Origin: Engraulis encrasicolus
Lineage: Eukaryota > Chordata > Actinopteri > Clupeiformes > Engraulidae
DNA: 64,000 nt
NCBI RefSeq assembly: GCF_034702125.1
Contig: NC_085868.1
Coordinates: forward strand, 46,980,778-47,044,777
Reading direction: 5' to 3'
A program made the position numbers and the translations under genes. Under the pieces are notes generated by a model that did no database searches, was not told the origin of the DNA, and saw only the letters and a list, made by a program, of their open reading frames with translations. This document shows, in pieces, positions 36,219 to 47,319 of this stretch (position 1 is the stretch's first letter; every line of letters begins with the position of its first letter).

Positions 36219-36483
36219 CAATGTTGCCAGATGTGTCTGATCAAATCCCGCCCAAAAGGTGCTCAAAAACCACCTGCAGCCGCTAAATTCCGCCCAAAAG
36301 GTGCTCAAAAACCACCTGCAGCCGCTAAATTCCGCCCAATTTCAAGAAATTGCATTGATTTCAATGGGCATAAAACTGCAGGGAAAAAAAAACTCTAAAT
36401 GGCCAATTTTTCCAGTTTTTACCTGCAGACTACTATCCCAAGCAGCCTAATTGGGCGGGTAACCGCCCAATCTGGCAACACTG
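36219..36483 (-). mobile_element. hAT-type MITE (GTTGCCA family) with internal duplication
   Basis: Reverse orientation: CAATGTTGCCAGATG and AATCTGGCAACACTG ends with a perfect 8-bp TSD AGGGGGAC (36211-36218, 36484-36491), which proves hAT-type insertion for the family. A ~42-bp unit containing CGCCCAAAAGGTGCTC is tandemly duplicated at about 36247-36330. Confidence 0.92.
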
Positions 36484-36900
36484 AGGGGGACTGGAGGTTT
36501 TCATCCATCAACAGCGGTATGAGTACAAGTGTACTTCAAAATCTGTCATCACTAGATCTGCTCCGTTAGGCCAAATATATTTTCTTTGCTGACTGGGTGA
36601 CAGACAGCCTGGAAGTCCCACCACACAGCAGCACAGATCCTTCACTTTTTTCATGCATGTTTCCAACTTAACCATTTTAAAGACCAACAAACAAAACTTC
36701 TGGAATGGGGGCTGGGGGAGGGTGGGGGATTCCTGACAGCTTCATTCCAGAAGGGTGGTCTCATTATGAACGAATCAATCTCATTTGAATCATGCAAAAC
36801 AAATTACCATGAACTCCCTGAACCGGGCGACGCGATTGTCTCGTCACTGCGTGCCTCGATGGCACCACAACAATGTCCGAAGGGAAGCCGTCTCCAGATC
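36484..36900. other. Unassigned intronic sequence
   Basis: Nothing recognised. Confidence 0.5.
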
Positions 36901-36902
36901 CT

Positions 36903-37358
36903 CCACACGGAGGAGAGAAGAGGAAAGGAGGAGGAGAGAGGAGATGAGATGAGGAGGAGGAGGAGGAGAGAGGAGAGGGGAAGAGAGAGGAGAGGAGAGG
37001 GGAAGAGAGAGGAGAGGAAAGGAAGAGAGGAGAGGAGAGGAGAGGAGAGGAGAGGAGAGGAGAGGAGAGGAGAGGAGAGGAGAGGAGAGGAGAGGGGAAG
37101 AGAGAGGAAAGGAGAGGAGAGGAGAGGAGCAGAGAGAGGAGAGGAGAGGAGGCAGAGAGGCGAGGCGAGGCGAGGAGCAGACAGAGGAGCGGAGCGGAGA
37201 GGAGAGGAGAGGAGAGGGGAGGAGAGGGGAGGAGAGGCGAGGAGAAGAGAGGAGAGGAGAGGAGAGGAGGCGGAGAGGAGAGGAGAGGAGAGGAGAGGAG
37301 AGGAGAGGAGAGGAGAGGAGAGGAGGCGGAGAGGAGGCGGAGAGGAGAGGAGAGCAGT
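36903..37358. repeat. (GGAGA)n polypurine array
   Basis: About 455 bp of GGAGA with GGAAGAGA, GGCGA and GGAGGC variants. Short repeated CTCCAGATCCTCCAC segments flank it on both sides (36892 and 37396). Confidence 0.95.
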
Positions 37359-37489
37359 GCACAGGAGGCGTATAGGGAAAGGAAGCCTCCATTCTCCAGA
37401 TCCTCCACAGCAATAATACAGTGCAGGCTTGAGGAATTCCACTCCATATCCTCCACTGTCTCTAGGGAATGTTAATCCAGAATACACGC

Positions 37490-37512
37490 GTACACACACA
37501 CACACACACACG

Positions 37513-37553
<41 letters not shown>

Positions 37554-37650
37554 GCACACACACACACACTTCAGGCCACAGTGCACACAGGGCATACACA
37601 CGCACGCACACGCACACACACGCACGCACATGCGCACACACACACACAAT
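37490..37650. repeat. (CA)n cluster with CG interruptions
   Basis: CA repeats separated by CACG and a CAGTGCACACAGGG spacer. Confidence 0.95.
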
Positions 37651-37797
37651 TCGGGGCACAGTGTTGTTGTGAATCCCACACCACCCACATGGCATTGTTG
37701 TTCCCCGTCACCGAAGCCAATTAGGCAAGAAAGTCCTCTCGTGACGACTGGTCGGGGCAAGGAAAGTTTTTCCATGGCCACATAAGCATGGTGAGCA

Positions 37798-38457
37798 CGG
37801 AGAGGAGAGGAGAGGAGAGGAGAGGAGAGGAGAGGACAGGAAAGGAGAGGAGAGGAGAGGAGACGGGAAGAGAGGAGAGGAGAGATGAGAGGAGAGAGGA
37901 GAGGAGAGGAGAGGAGAGGAGGTGAATATGAGGCAGAGAAAAGGCAGAGAGGAGAGGAGAGGAGAGGAGGAGAAGAGGAGAGGAGGAGGAGAGGAAAGGA
38001 TAGGAGGAGAGGAGAGGAGAGGAGACAGGAGAGGGGGAGAAAGAGGAGAGGAGAGGAGAGGAGAGGAGAGGAAAGGATAGGAGGAGAGGAGAGGAGAGGA
38101 GAGGAGAGGAGAGGAGAGGAGAGGAATTGAGAGGAGAGGGGAGGAGAGGAGAGAGAGCGGAAGAGAGAGGAGAGGAGAGGAGAGGAGAGGAGAGGAGAGG
38201 AGAGAGGAGAGGAGAGGAGAGGAGAGGAGAGGAGAAGAAAGGAGAGGAGAGGAGAGAAGAGGGGAGAGGAAAGGAGAGGAGAGGAGAGAAGAGAGGAGAG
38301 GAGAGTAGAGGAGTGGAGAGGAGAGGAGAGCAGATGAGGCGCAGAGGAGAGGAGAGTAGAGGAGAAGAGAAGGCAAGAGAGAGGAGAAGGGAAGGGGGAG
38401 GAGAGGAAAGGAGAGGAGAGGAGAGGAGAGGAGAGGAGAGGAGAGGAGAGGAGAGGA
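37798..38457. repeat. (GGAGA)n polypurine array
   Basis: About 660 bp of GGAGA with scattered single-base variants, the longest array in the window. Long serine/leucine or arginine/glutamate frames here are artefacts. Confidence 0.95.
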
Positions 38458-38944
38458 TGACTGCCAGCATGGCCTCTTGCATCTCAAAGGAATAGTTATG
38501 CCACTGGAGTTGGCGCTACATAAAAACTACAAGTCATGCATATAACATGGCTTTTTATCATCTGGGAGCACTCAATGAAGTCGAAGTAATGAGAAGGCAT
38601 TGTTCTCTTTTTTTTTCTTTTTGCTCTCCATCCCACCCTCTCTCTCTCTCTCTGCTGCCCAATAGAAAATATGTATACTAGCTTAAGCTTAAAGCTGCAG
38701 TATCTTCAAAATGAAAAGGTCCAGTTTCTTTTCCCCCGTCGCTTCGCTGGTGACTGAATTTATCAGAGTTCAAATGTTCAGATGTTTTTTTATCTTTTTT
38801 TTTCATTGAACAGAAAGCGAAAACATTCGGAAATCAGATTTAACTACCAACATCCTGCAAAAAACTTTTAGTTGTAGCTCTTAACAGTGCCTTGCACATT
38901 TGAAGAGCAAGAAATGGCATACAATGCCATGTTACACTGGTATT
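38458..38944. other. Unassigned intronic sequence
   Basis: Nothing recognised. Confidence 0.5.
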
Positions 38945-39260
38945 AGGGCAGTCATGGGTGAGCGGTTAGGGCGTCAGACTTGCATCCCAGAGGTTGCCGG
39001 TTCGACTCCCGACCCGCCAGGTTGGTGGGGGGAGTAATCAACCAGTGCTCTCCCCCATCCTCCTCCATGACTGAGGTACCCTGAGCATGGTACCGTCCCA
39101 CCGCACTGCTCCCCATGGGGCGCCACTGAGGGCTGCCCCCTTGCACGGGTGAGGCATAAATGCAATTTCGTTGTGTGCAGTGTGCAGTGTTCACTTGTGT
39201 GCTGTGGAGTGCTGTGTCACAATGACAATGGGAGTTGGAGTGTCCCAATGGGCTTTCACT
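38945..39260 (+). mobile_element. tRNA-derived SINE (long-body family)
   Basis: A-box-like GGGTGAGCGGTTAGGG and a perfect B box GGTTCGACTCC, then a long body with CCATGGGGCGCC and TTGCACGGGTGAGG, ending in TGCAATTTCGTTGTGTGC and an ACAATGACAATGGG tail. A 3' fragment of the same family lies at 59384-59460. A single N is at 39261. Confidence 0.85.
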
Positions 39261-39261
39261 N

Positions 39262-39738
39262 TTTCACTTTATTACATGGTATTAAATATTGTTACACTGG
39301 TTATTACACTGTATCCAATGTGATAGATCCACTGTAATAGTGAACCATTAAAATTAAGTGTTACCCACTGTTCCATGCTAGGTCCACCGTCTTGCACTAC
39401 TAAGGCATACTAAATCGATCAGCTGTAAGTGAGAACTTCATGGAGGAAGCACATTCTAAGCAAAACTTTTTTTTTTTACAGAAGAACACCAAGCTGCTGT
39501 CTTGAATCAACAAACTGTCAAAACACTCTGAGAAATGACAGGACTATCAAGTTTCTTTGACTGCTGTATGATTATTCTCTTCTAGGCCCCCACACATAAG
39601 GCAAAGTGGCAGGTGGAGACTCCCAACCTTCCACACAGGACAGGAGGTACAACTGAGTGACTTGGCACATAGGAAAAAGATGGGGGAAGCATATGAAAAA
39701 AACATGGCTATAGAAATCTTATAGTGGTCTTGCGACAC
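39262..39738. other. Unassigned intronic sequence
   Basis: Short TTACACTG/CAGTGTAA-type motifs near 39290-39340; otherwise nothing. Confidence 0.5.
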
Positions 39739-39742
39739 TTAA

Positions 39743-39976
39743 CCCGTTTTAGCCTAAGCCCTTTTTGGGAAAAGTTGCCCTTTGCCTATTAAAACTTAAA
39801 TATTTCAGCCTCCGAAGCACATGAACCATTAAATAAGTTGCATTGAAAAGCTAGGATCCCTATTTTTTGCATTAGAATTTGTTAATTCAGCTCTAACATG
39901 CCCATATTTTTAATAAAAAACCCTCAAATCTCAAGAGCCTGAATGCAGTGTATATGTCACTCCAGGCTAAAATGGG
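39743..39976. mobile_element. piggyBac-type MITE (CCCGTTTTAGCC ends)
   Basis: TTAA at 39739-39742 and TTGA (one change) at 39977-39980 flank ends CCCGTTTTAGCCT and AGGCTAAAATGGG. Confidence 0.8.
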
Positions 39977-40109
39977 TTGAATATTATATTCCATATAAGA
40001 AACATATACATTCCATGTACAATATATATATGTGTAGCCCTATAATGCACGCTGTTCTACCAGTGGCATGCTACAATAACTTATTGAACGCACAGAACAC
40101 TGAACTGCT

Positions 40110-40240
40110 ACACCGGCAACCCGGGTTCGATTTGCTGAAAGTGCCCAATCTCTCTCTCCCCACTCGTTTCTTGCAACTCTCCAACTGTCACAAAATAAAA
40201 GGCATAAAAGCCCACAAAAAATCTTTCCAAAAAAATTAAG
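40110..40240 (+). mobile_element. tRNA-derived SINE, 5'-truncated (CCCTACCGTGG family)
   Basis: Starts near CTACACCGGCAACCC, has B-box GGTTCGATTT, then CTCTCTCCCCACTCG and AATAAAAGGCATAAAAGCCC tail. Confidence 0.78.
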
Positions 40241-40504
40241 AATACACACACACAGATTAGGCACAGCCACCTGAAGCGAGACCAAAACATTGATGAGACT
40301 GGTGAGAAACTGAGGCTAAGATCAAACAGACATCAAAACCAACGACAGCCAGCCTAAACAAACACCAGACTGAAAACGGACGTCTTAGAACTGGAAAATC
40401 AAATGCAGAAAAACGTCCGTTTTTACAGAGTGTCACGCCTTGTGCCACGGTGAAACACTGTAATGAATGGACTCCCTCCGAGTCTAAGAGGACAGAAACT
40501 GATG

Positions 40505-40547
40505 GACTCTGATGAAGATGGTCTAACCATCGAAACGTTAGTCATGT
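40505..40547 (+). ncRNA. Hammerhead-ribozyme-like motif
   Basis: CTGATGA (40509-40515), A, stem GATGG/CCATC with loop TCTAA, GAAAC, loop GTTA, GTC (40541-40543). AC/GT closes a 2-bp stem III. Core bases are intact; stem I is weak. AATAAAAAACAC and GCTCCGGTGTTGTCCTTC follow, a layout like the tail of the Penelope-like copies. Confidence 0.5.
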
Positions 40548-40910
40548 TGTGCACTTGAATAAAAAACACAAAGAATTACATCTGTGCTGCTCCGGTGTTG
40601 TCCTTCAAGTGAAGATTTCCTGCCTCTCTCCCGTCGATGCACCAGATGATAAAGCAGAAGCTCGAGGAACTACCCTTTTGTTTGAGGCCAGAAACTGACT
40701 TTCTAACTTTACTTCCACATGAGTTGATAACGGCTGGCAACCTACTCCAACATGACACTTTGAAGATCTCAGATAAAAAAAAAAAACTTTGAGGGTTGTG
40801 GCCTGCACACATTGAATCTTTTTTGCAGGTGCAGCTATCTCAATGGAAATCAATTGAAAATTATAGAAGAAGCGCAACACTGCTACAATTACGGTCAAGG
40901 TTTTAGATGT

Positions 40911-41054
40911 TTTTTTGGTCTTTTTCAACTTTATTGATGACAGGATAGTACCTGAGAGGTGGACAGGAAGCAAATGGGGAGAGAGATGGGGAGGGATCGG
41001 CAATCGACCCGGGCCGGAAATCGAACCCAGGTTGGCCGCATGGCAGACGAGTGC
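40911..41054 (-). mobile_element. tRNA-derived SINE (CCCTACCGTGG family)
   Basis: Minus-strand copy with B box complement ATCGAACCC and GGTCTTTTTCAACTTTATT at the tail end; flanked by an 11-bp TSD TCAAGGTTTTA. Confidence 0.85.
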
Positions 41055-41074
41055 CCTCAAGGTTTTAATGGAAA

Positions 41075-41110
41075 GCTGACGTTTCGGTCAGTCAGACCTT
41101 CATCAGAATG
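41075..41110 (-). ncRNA. Hammerhead-ribozyme-like motif
   Basis: On the minus strand: CTGATGA, A, stem GGTC/GACC with loop TGACT, GAAAC, GTC. ACGT is self-complementary, so a stem III could only form in a dimer. About 530 bp from, and inverted to, the 40505 motif; a SINE lies between. Confidence 0.5.
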
Positions 41111-42224
41111 ACTTTAAAATACCAACACACACACACTTAAATAGAAGAGACAGTCAGGGAAAGAGCCAGTGAGGTAACAGTCATGAAGAGCAACAAAAGG
41201 AGAGAGCTCTGACTACAGTCAGACAGCAGTGGAATGGAATAAGATCGAGACAGATAGACAGATACCAGGAACACAAGACAAATCACGCGGCCATGGCAGT
41301 CTGTTAACAATCTCCAACGTCAACTCATATTCCAAGGGAAGCAGTGTGGGTCGGATTAAGGGCCCTATAGGGCTCAGAGGGAAGACATGGAAGCAAAGGG
41401 AAAAACGTTTTTTTTTTTAAAAACAGGACAATATAATGCTGCCATTTGTCATGTTCGAGACCTTCAATTAAAGCATCTTTTATTTGAAGCAGATGGGGAC
41501 AGTGAGTAATACACGGCCTCTCAAAAGCTTGTAAGAAGAAAAAAAAAACACGCCAGGACAATGAAAAAAAAATGATGAAAAACACCATAGCCTTCAGAGG
41601 CAGCGAGCGCGACTCGAATGACCACACTGACAACTGTTGAAAGGAAACTCGTGTGTAATAAAACAGTCTACAAAAAGAGTTTTTGTGTTTTGCGTGTGTG
41701 TCTTTTCACTGCCAACATCTTAAGAGCCTCGGCCTGCGCTGCACACAACAAAAGAGAAGGAGGGGGTTGAGGGTTGGGGGGGGTTGGTGGGGATGCAGGA
41801 CTGACCTCACTGCAGCACACGTTAAAAGGGGATGAAGGAGGCACACGCAGCCCCATAAAAAAGCCGTCTCTTGTCTGCTCTGCACGATACAAGACCCCAC
41901 TGGCAGCACTGGTTAACCTCTCATATGGGTCATAGGGGGCCGATGGCTGATGGAAAAACAACTGGTGCCCAATGCGCACACATAACACATACACACATGC
42001 GCGCACGCACGCACTCACACACACACACACACACACACCCCATAATTGCTCTGAATCCTCAAAACAGAATCCAACATGCCATTAACTGTGTCTGTCTGTC
42101 TGTCTGTCTGTTCTTATATGCCATGCATACTGTTTACCATCATTATTCTCCACCATCATTTCTTCAAAAGAATGTTCCATCTCTGGAATGGCTGTACAGT
42201 ATTGTCGTCATCTGGTGATGCCGA
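41111..42224. other. Unassigned intronic sequence with short CA tracts
   Basis: CA run at about 42015-42038 and TCTG run near 42091-42110. No coding pattern that I trust. Confidence 0.5.
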
Positions 42225-42311
42225 CGTTGGCTATGATTATGTCCTCGTTTGAAAGTCGCTTTGATTATAAAGCGTCTGCCAAATGCAATGTAATGTAATG
42301 TAATGTAATGC
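42225..42311 (+). mobile_element. Fish SINE 3' tail fragment
   Basis: AAAGTCGCTTTGATTATAAAGCGTCTGCCAAATG followed by (TAATG)n is the tail typical of tRNA-headed fish SINEs; the head is missing. Confidence 0.75.
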
Positions 42312-42977
42312 CGTCATTAGTGGCTGTCTTTTCTTGTCTTGTCCTTGTAACGATACCCATGTCTGTGTGCCAGCTCGGGAAATTAACAAAAAAAGACAAA
42401 ACAACATAGGCACCATAGCTTCTTTTCGGATGGTTTCTTTGAAAACACAGACATCTGAGACCTCCTCCCTCCCCTCAACCAAGTTTTTTTTTTCTTCAGT
42501 GCTTCTCTGTCTGTGTTTATATTTAATCTAGTCGTGTAAAGACGCCCCCACAAACACAAACACACACACACTCACACACGCACACACAACTACAAAAAAA
42601 ACCCTCCCACACCAACTCTACAAAGCACAAATATGCAGCAAGCCCTTTGTCCTTTATTTTCCATCCTCCCTTCCTCCTCTCCTCCTCCTCTCCGTCTCTC
42701 TACTCCCTCAAGTTTTGTCATCTATCCATGGCAACTAGAGCCCCTTTCTTCATCTTCAGGACCTGCTGGGCTGGAGTCAGCCCATGACCTTTGACCCCGT
42801 TTAATTAACAGGTGTCAAAAGCAGCGCATCGCGTGGGCTGGCTGCCGGAGTCCAGTCTGTGGCGAAAAACTAATCATGACTTAACAAAGGCAGGCCGTGT
42901 CGGCTCCGCAGGGCGACCACAGTTACGACCACCACTGGTGTGGACGAATGGGAACACAGCCGACGCCGCAGGGCGGG
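42312..42977. other. Unassigned intronic sequence
   Basis: CA-rich stretch at about 42553-42590; otherwise nothing recognised. Confidence 0.5.
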
Positions 42978-43125
42978 CAGAGTTGTATAAAGTAAAAGTA
43001 GAAGTACTTTTACAGATGTAATTACAACACTTGCAGTATGATATTACAAAGGTGAAACCATGTAATATCATACCACACATGACGTTATTACATTTGTAAG
43101 AGTACTTTTACTTTATACAACTCTG
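42978..43125. mobile_element. hAT fold-back MITE (CAGAGTTGTATAAAG ends)
   Basis: Nearly perfect inverted arms of about 60 bp (CAGAGTTGTATAAAGTAAAA to its complement). Flanks AGGGCGGG/CAGGCGGG agree at 6 of 8. Confidence 0.85.
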
Positions 43126-43138
43126 CAGGCGGGTGGTC

Positions 43139-43395
43139 AGGGCCGGATTAATGTACTGGCCAGATATGGCTGCAGCCTAGGGCCCACCACCTGATTGGCC
43201 AAAAGAGAAAAAAAGTGATTTGTGACAAGATGCAATATTGAAGAATTCATCTGTCGTGTTGAGTACAGTTGGTAGACATATTATCCTTAATTCCTAGCTT
43301 GTAATTATGACACGGTCTATGTAAATGTTTAGCGAAATTTGACCTCCAGTGGGGGGGGCACAGCAACCTTTAGCCTAGGGCCCTTCGGTGTGGTC
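43139..43395. repeat. CAGGGCCGGATTAATG repeat, one-ended
   Basis: The left end resembles hAT MITE termini and CCTAGGGCCC occurs near both sides, but no matching right terminus is found. Confidence 0.4.
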
Positions 43396-43399
43396 CGTC

Positions 43400-44160
43400 C
43401 CGAGATGCCTTCTAGAACAGATATTAAAAATCTCTAATGGCACACCATACATCTTCCTTCTTCCCACAGTAAGAGGGGGAGAAATAACATTCAGCAGCAT
43501 AGATATAGGCCACGTGACACTTATGTTCTGCAGAAGTCTAATTGTTATCTTAAATCTCCTCCCTCCATTGCAAAACATCTCATTTAATGGACCGAATGAC
43601 ATCGGTAGAACATGCCAGGACATTGTATGCTGAAGAACGCTGGCCTCTGTTCAAAAATGTTAATGAAACCGAACGTCTCATTTATCCATTTAGTGACATT
43701 TTGCTGCTGTTTTTCTACTGATTACAGAGGAGGAAAAGCTTGAGGAGCAATGATGAAAAACAAATATTGGTCTAATGGTGTCTGACGACAGTTTGTTCAC
43801 AGGGAAAACATACGTCTAGTTTCTAAATCTGTTGACTATTGTTTTAGTTCACATTGAACCTGTGCAGGAATTAGGTAGATTTCTTAATGTAACTTAGAAT
43901 GGAAACACTGGACCGTAATGACTACAGTTACAATCCGGACTAGTGAAGCAGCCCTTGTGTGAAGTGTTATTTAAGACTGAGAAAGCAGGGAGAACACCAA
44001 CAAAGGAGATATCTCCACCCAACATCTTGCTGACAAACGCACTTGCCTTCATGTGGCCGAGGGAGCACAAAAGAATATGGAATGAGACCGATCTGCATAT
44101 CATCTCTATGTATGAGACGCATGCGGCACATGACAAATGTATCCAGGGACACACAGATGG
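43400..44160. other. Unassigned intronic sequence
   Basis: Nothing recognised. Confidence 0.5.
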
Positions 44161-44168
44161 TGAGAACG

Positions 44169-44375
44169 CAGGGCTGGACTAGCCATCTGGCATAGCGGGC
44201 ATTTCCCGGTGGGCCCCACACCCTTGTGGGCCCCTATTTTCAGAAATGGTATTTAAAACAAAAAAAAATTAAAAAATTGTAAATTTCTGAAAATAGGGGC
44301 CCACGAGGGTGCAGGGTCCACCGGTCAGTCAGTCAGTCAGTGCCCGGGCCCTATTTCTCCACCAGCCCAGCCCTG
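44169..44375. mobile_element. hAT MITE with internal fold-back
   Basis: Ends CAGGGCTGGACTAGCC and CACCAGCCCAGCCCTG with a perfect 8-bp TSD TGAGAACG (44161-44168, 44376-44383). GGGGCCCACGAGGG/CCCTTGTGGGCCCC and CCTATTTTCAGAAAT form an internal hairpin. A relative lies at 56881-57106. Confidence 0.93.
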
Positions 44376-44714
44376 TGAGAACGGTTTCCTATCCCAGCTC
44401 AACTCTTCCGTCTTCCCCCTCATGATGACACTGTGACCAGTTCAAACTGGGGACAAACTTAACTAACAGGGTTTCGCTCAGTGAGTCATCCCGGACTGGA
44501 GCCTGCCTGTGTGTGTTCGCCTTGGCTGGTCATGTCATGTCACGGCACCTTGACAAGCCAGCACTTGCATCGGGCAGAAGAAGCAACAGAGCTACTGACT
44601 CTGAAATGTGGCAAGTCAAAGAGGCCTGTAGTTAGAGTGCACACAGTTTTCGAATTTACACACCTGGCTTAGGCCAAATTTAAAAGTGAATGATTTTTTG
44701 CATCCAAAACTTAA

Positions 44715-45065
44715 AGGGACACTGTGTAGGAAATGGTCAAAAAAGGTACTGCAACTATGCTGCTCATTGAAACTGGGCTGCCTATTGCCAAATTTGATCT
44801 TTACATGAAAGTTTACTAAGTAATAAACACATATTTTCTACTATGGTCCAAGTGCAGTCATTTTTGCAGCTAAAAATGGCTATTTTTGGAAATTCAAAAT
44901 GGCGGACCATGGAGAAGATCCCCCTTTTCATGTATGAAAAGTGCAATTTTCCCAGTCATAATGAATACTTAGAATTTGATGGTGGTGGTAAGTATTCGTG
45001 AAAAACATTAGTGAATGAGCATGAATTCTGGAAATAAACAACTAAACATCTCACACAGTGTCCCT
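44715..45065. mobile_element. Kolobok-like MITE (AGGGACACTGTGT ends, TTAA)
   Basis: Perfect TIR AGGGACACTGTGT and complement flanked by TTAA (44711-44714, 45066-45069). TTAA plus AGGG ends fit Kolobok better than piggyBac. No ORF. Confidence 0.85.
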
Positions 45066-45355
45066 TTAAAAGAATATATAATTATTTTTCACTATACTCT
45101 TAAGTGTAAACCTTTGCTTATCATTTTGCATTAGATTCTATCCTAAAGTGTAAACCTATTTTACCTATAACCTATAACTTTGAAAGGATACTACAAGTGC
45201 CAATGCTAGTGCAGGCTACAAACACTCCGCGGAGGTACTGAAGGGGGGTCGCGGAGAAAAGGGACATTGCATAAAAATGGGAAAGCCGCAGGTTAACAGG
45301 TTAACAGTTAACAGCTAACATAATTCCATAATTTGGATAGTCACAGCATTCACTT

Positions 45356-45618
45356 AGCCTGGGAACTCCCATACTGCCTTTAGTTCTACACAATTGTTTC
45401 GATCTGAAAGACAGTATGGCGAGGATGACTCATAACGTACAAGATCATGGTACCTGTGTTATAATGGCCAAGCATTCCGACCTTAACAGTTTCTCTGCCC
45501 AATCAGAGAGCAGGGCAGTGTGTCATAATAGCCAAGTATTCTGCCCCCTACGGAATTTAATATAGGCAACTCCCCAGACCTAATCTCACTTGTGATTAGG
45601 TCTGGTGTTAACCAGGCA
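45356..45618. mobile_element. Short element with 11-bp TSD and GCCTGG ends
   Basis: A perfect 11-bp direct repeat AGCATTCACTT (45345-45355, 45619-45629) flanks a 263-bp insert with ends AGCCTGGGAAC and GTTAACCAGGCA. Superfamily uncertain: the TSD is long for hAT; Mutator-type insertion is one option. Confidence 0.75.
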
Positions 45619-45629
45619 AGCATTCACTT

Positions 45630-46118
45630 GTATGGTAAATAGATTTTGCTGTCCTGTGGATTTCTAGCAATATTAGCAGCAGACAAACTATTCATGGACA
45701 ATCTAGCAATATTAACGGACAAAAAATTGCTTAGGCTAAGATCTGAGGAAAATAAAAGGGATTCCCGCAGAAAAAGTTTGGGAACGACTGATGGCACTTA
45801 GACATGCAGGCAACCATTTAGAGATACCAGCTATATGACGACATCAGAACACACCATGTTCAAACATTACTTGTATCTCGCGGCCACTAAAAGGTTGGGC
45901 AAGTCTGGTGTATGACAAAAATCACTTTGGCCAAATACTGCGTAGTTTAATGGTGCCATCAAGACAGATGAGGAGTGCTCATCCATGCATAATTCCTGGG
46001 TCATTGACGTTTTTTAGTAGCAGACATCAGGTGGTACAACCACAGGTAATGCCAATAAATTAGTCATGGATATGCTTCTCATATCCAGTAAAATAATACA
46101 GTAAAAACAACAGAAAAC
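45630..46118. other. Unassigned intronic sequence
   Basis: Nothing recognised. Confidence 0.5.
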
Positions 46119-46310
46119 GTCCCTACCGTGGAGCTAATGGTAAGGCACATGTCTACAACGTGGCCGACCCGGTTTTGATTCCGGGCCGGGTCCTTTGCCG
46201 GTCCATCCCCGTCTCTCTCTCCCAACTCGTTTCCTGTCTCTCCTCCACTATCCTGGCATGCAAAAAACAATAAAGGCTTCAAAAGCCCCAAAAAATACTT
46301 CAAAAAAGGA
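46119..46310 (+). mobile_element. tRNA-derived SINE (CCCTACCGTGG family)
   Basis: Head CCCTACCGTGGAGCTAATGG, B box GGTTTTGATTCC (one extra T), pyrimidine body, tail ATAAAGGCTTCAAAAGCCCC and A-rich end. Confidence 0.87.
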
Positions 46311-46787
46311 AAAGGAAAAGGAAACGTTTAATCCATGCCGCCCGGCATCATCTGTAACTTGCCCCACCCTGACGTCTGCTACTAAGAAAAAAACTTTAAT
46401 GACCCTTCCACAGACAACGACATTCTAAGGGTCATCCAGTGCATTATAATTAGACGCCTCTTCCGAGCAACTTGACTTCCGATCTGTGGTGGGAATTGGA
46501 CCGCGTTCCATGTCATTGGACTGTCACAGAAACACACACTGTGCCATAATAACCCCATTGAGGGCAGTGCCATCAGAGTAAGTGGATCTGGAACAACCAG
46601 GGCCTGCAGAATAGATGGACATAACAGATAATGTTATTGCCAATGTAGTGCTGTAGTGTAGAGACTTTGAATTAGAGATGGGATGGAATGGAATTTCGGG
46701 CTCTTTGACGGGATCCGGATCGTAGCGGCTCGTTCCTTTCAAAGAGTGGTTCAAAAAAACTGTCTCTTTTGAACAGTTTTTATGTAA

Positions 46788-46931
46788 GGGTTAACGTTCG
46801 GCGAGAAGGTCGCTACCGTGGAATAGCAGCACGACAGAGAGAATCTTTAGACCCCGACGCGGAGCGGAGGGGTCTTGTTCTCTCTGAAGTGCTGCTATTC
46901 CACAAAGCGACCGACTCGCCGAAAGTTAACC
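46788..46931. mobile_element. Fold-back element with ~55-bp arms
   Basis: GGGTTAACGTTCGGCGAG and CTCGCCGAAAGTTAACCC are inverted ends. The arms continue through GTGGAATAGCAGCAC, leaving a GACCCCGACGCGGAG centre. It may be one end of a larger element reaching about 47370 (ACGTCCGAACGTT). Confidence 0.65.
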
Positions 46932-47068
46932 CGCTTATTATATGGATATACTTAAATGATTCACACATGCGGGGACATTTCTTTAGACCTATTTAATGTT
47001 AAGATTGTTGCTGCGCAAAACAAAACAGTGCCGTTGTGGAACACCGCTAGGCAACAGCTAGGTAGGCT

Positions 47069-47319
47069 AGCCAGGACAACAGGTGTTGTCTATCACAGCA
47101 GCTGATTAGAGTGACAAAAGACCGGACCCCCTGCGGAGTGATATGAAACATTCGCTTTAGCCACTGACTTGTATACAAGCCAGTGGCTTTAGCAGTGAAC
47201 GTCTTGTTGCCATTGACAGCGGTAGCCAGGACAACGGGTGCTGTCTATCACAGCAGCTGATTAGAGTCTTGTTGAAAAGTCGCTTTAGCAGTGAAAAGTC
47301 TTGTTGCCATTGACAGCGG
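47069..47319. repeat. Two-part direct duplication
   Basis: AGCCAGGACAACAGGTG (47069) recurs at 47224, and the CTTTAGCAGTGAA...GACAGCGGT block near 47187 recurs near 47283, both with few changes. This is a ~100-155-bp tandem duplication with later change. Confidence 0.75.

Noticed and set aside
36766..38495. Long open frames rich in S/P/L or R/E/G over the GGAGA arrays
   Set aside because: Pure translations of a pentanucleotide repeat whose unit avoids stops; no independent coding signal.
42334..42531. Small ORFs around 41.2-42.5 kb as host exons
   Set aside because: No splice-site pairing, no homologous motif, interrupted by SINE tail and CA repeats.
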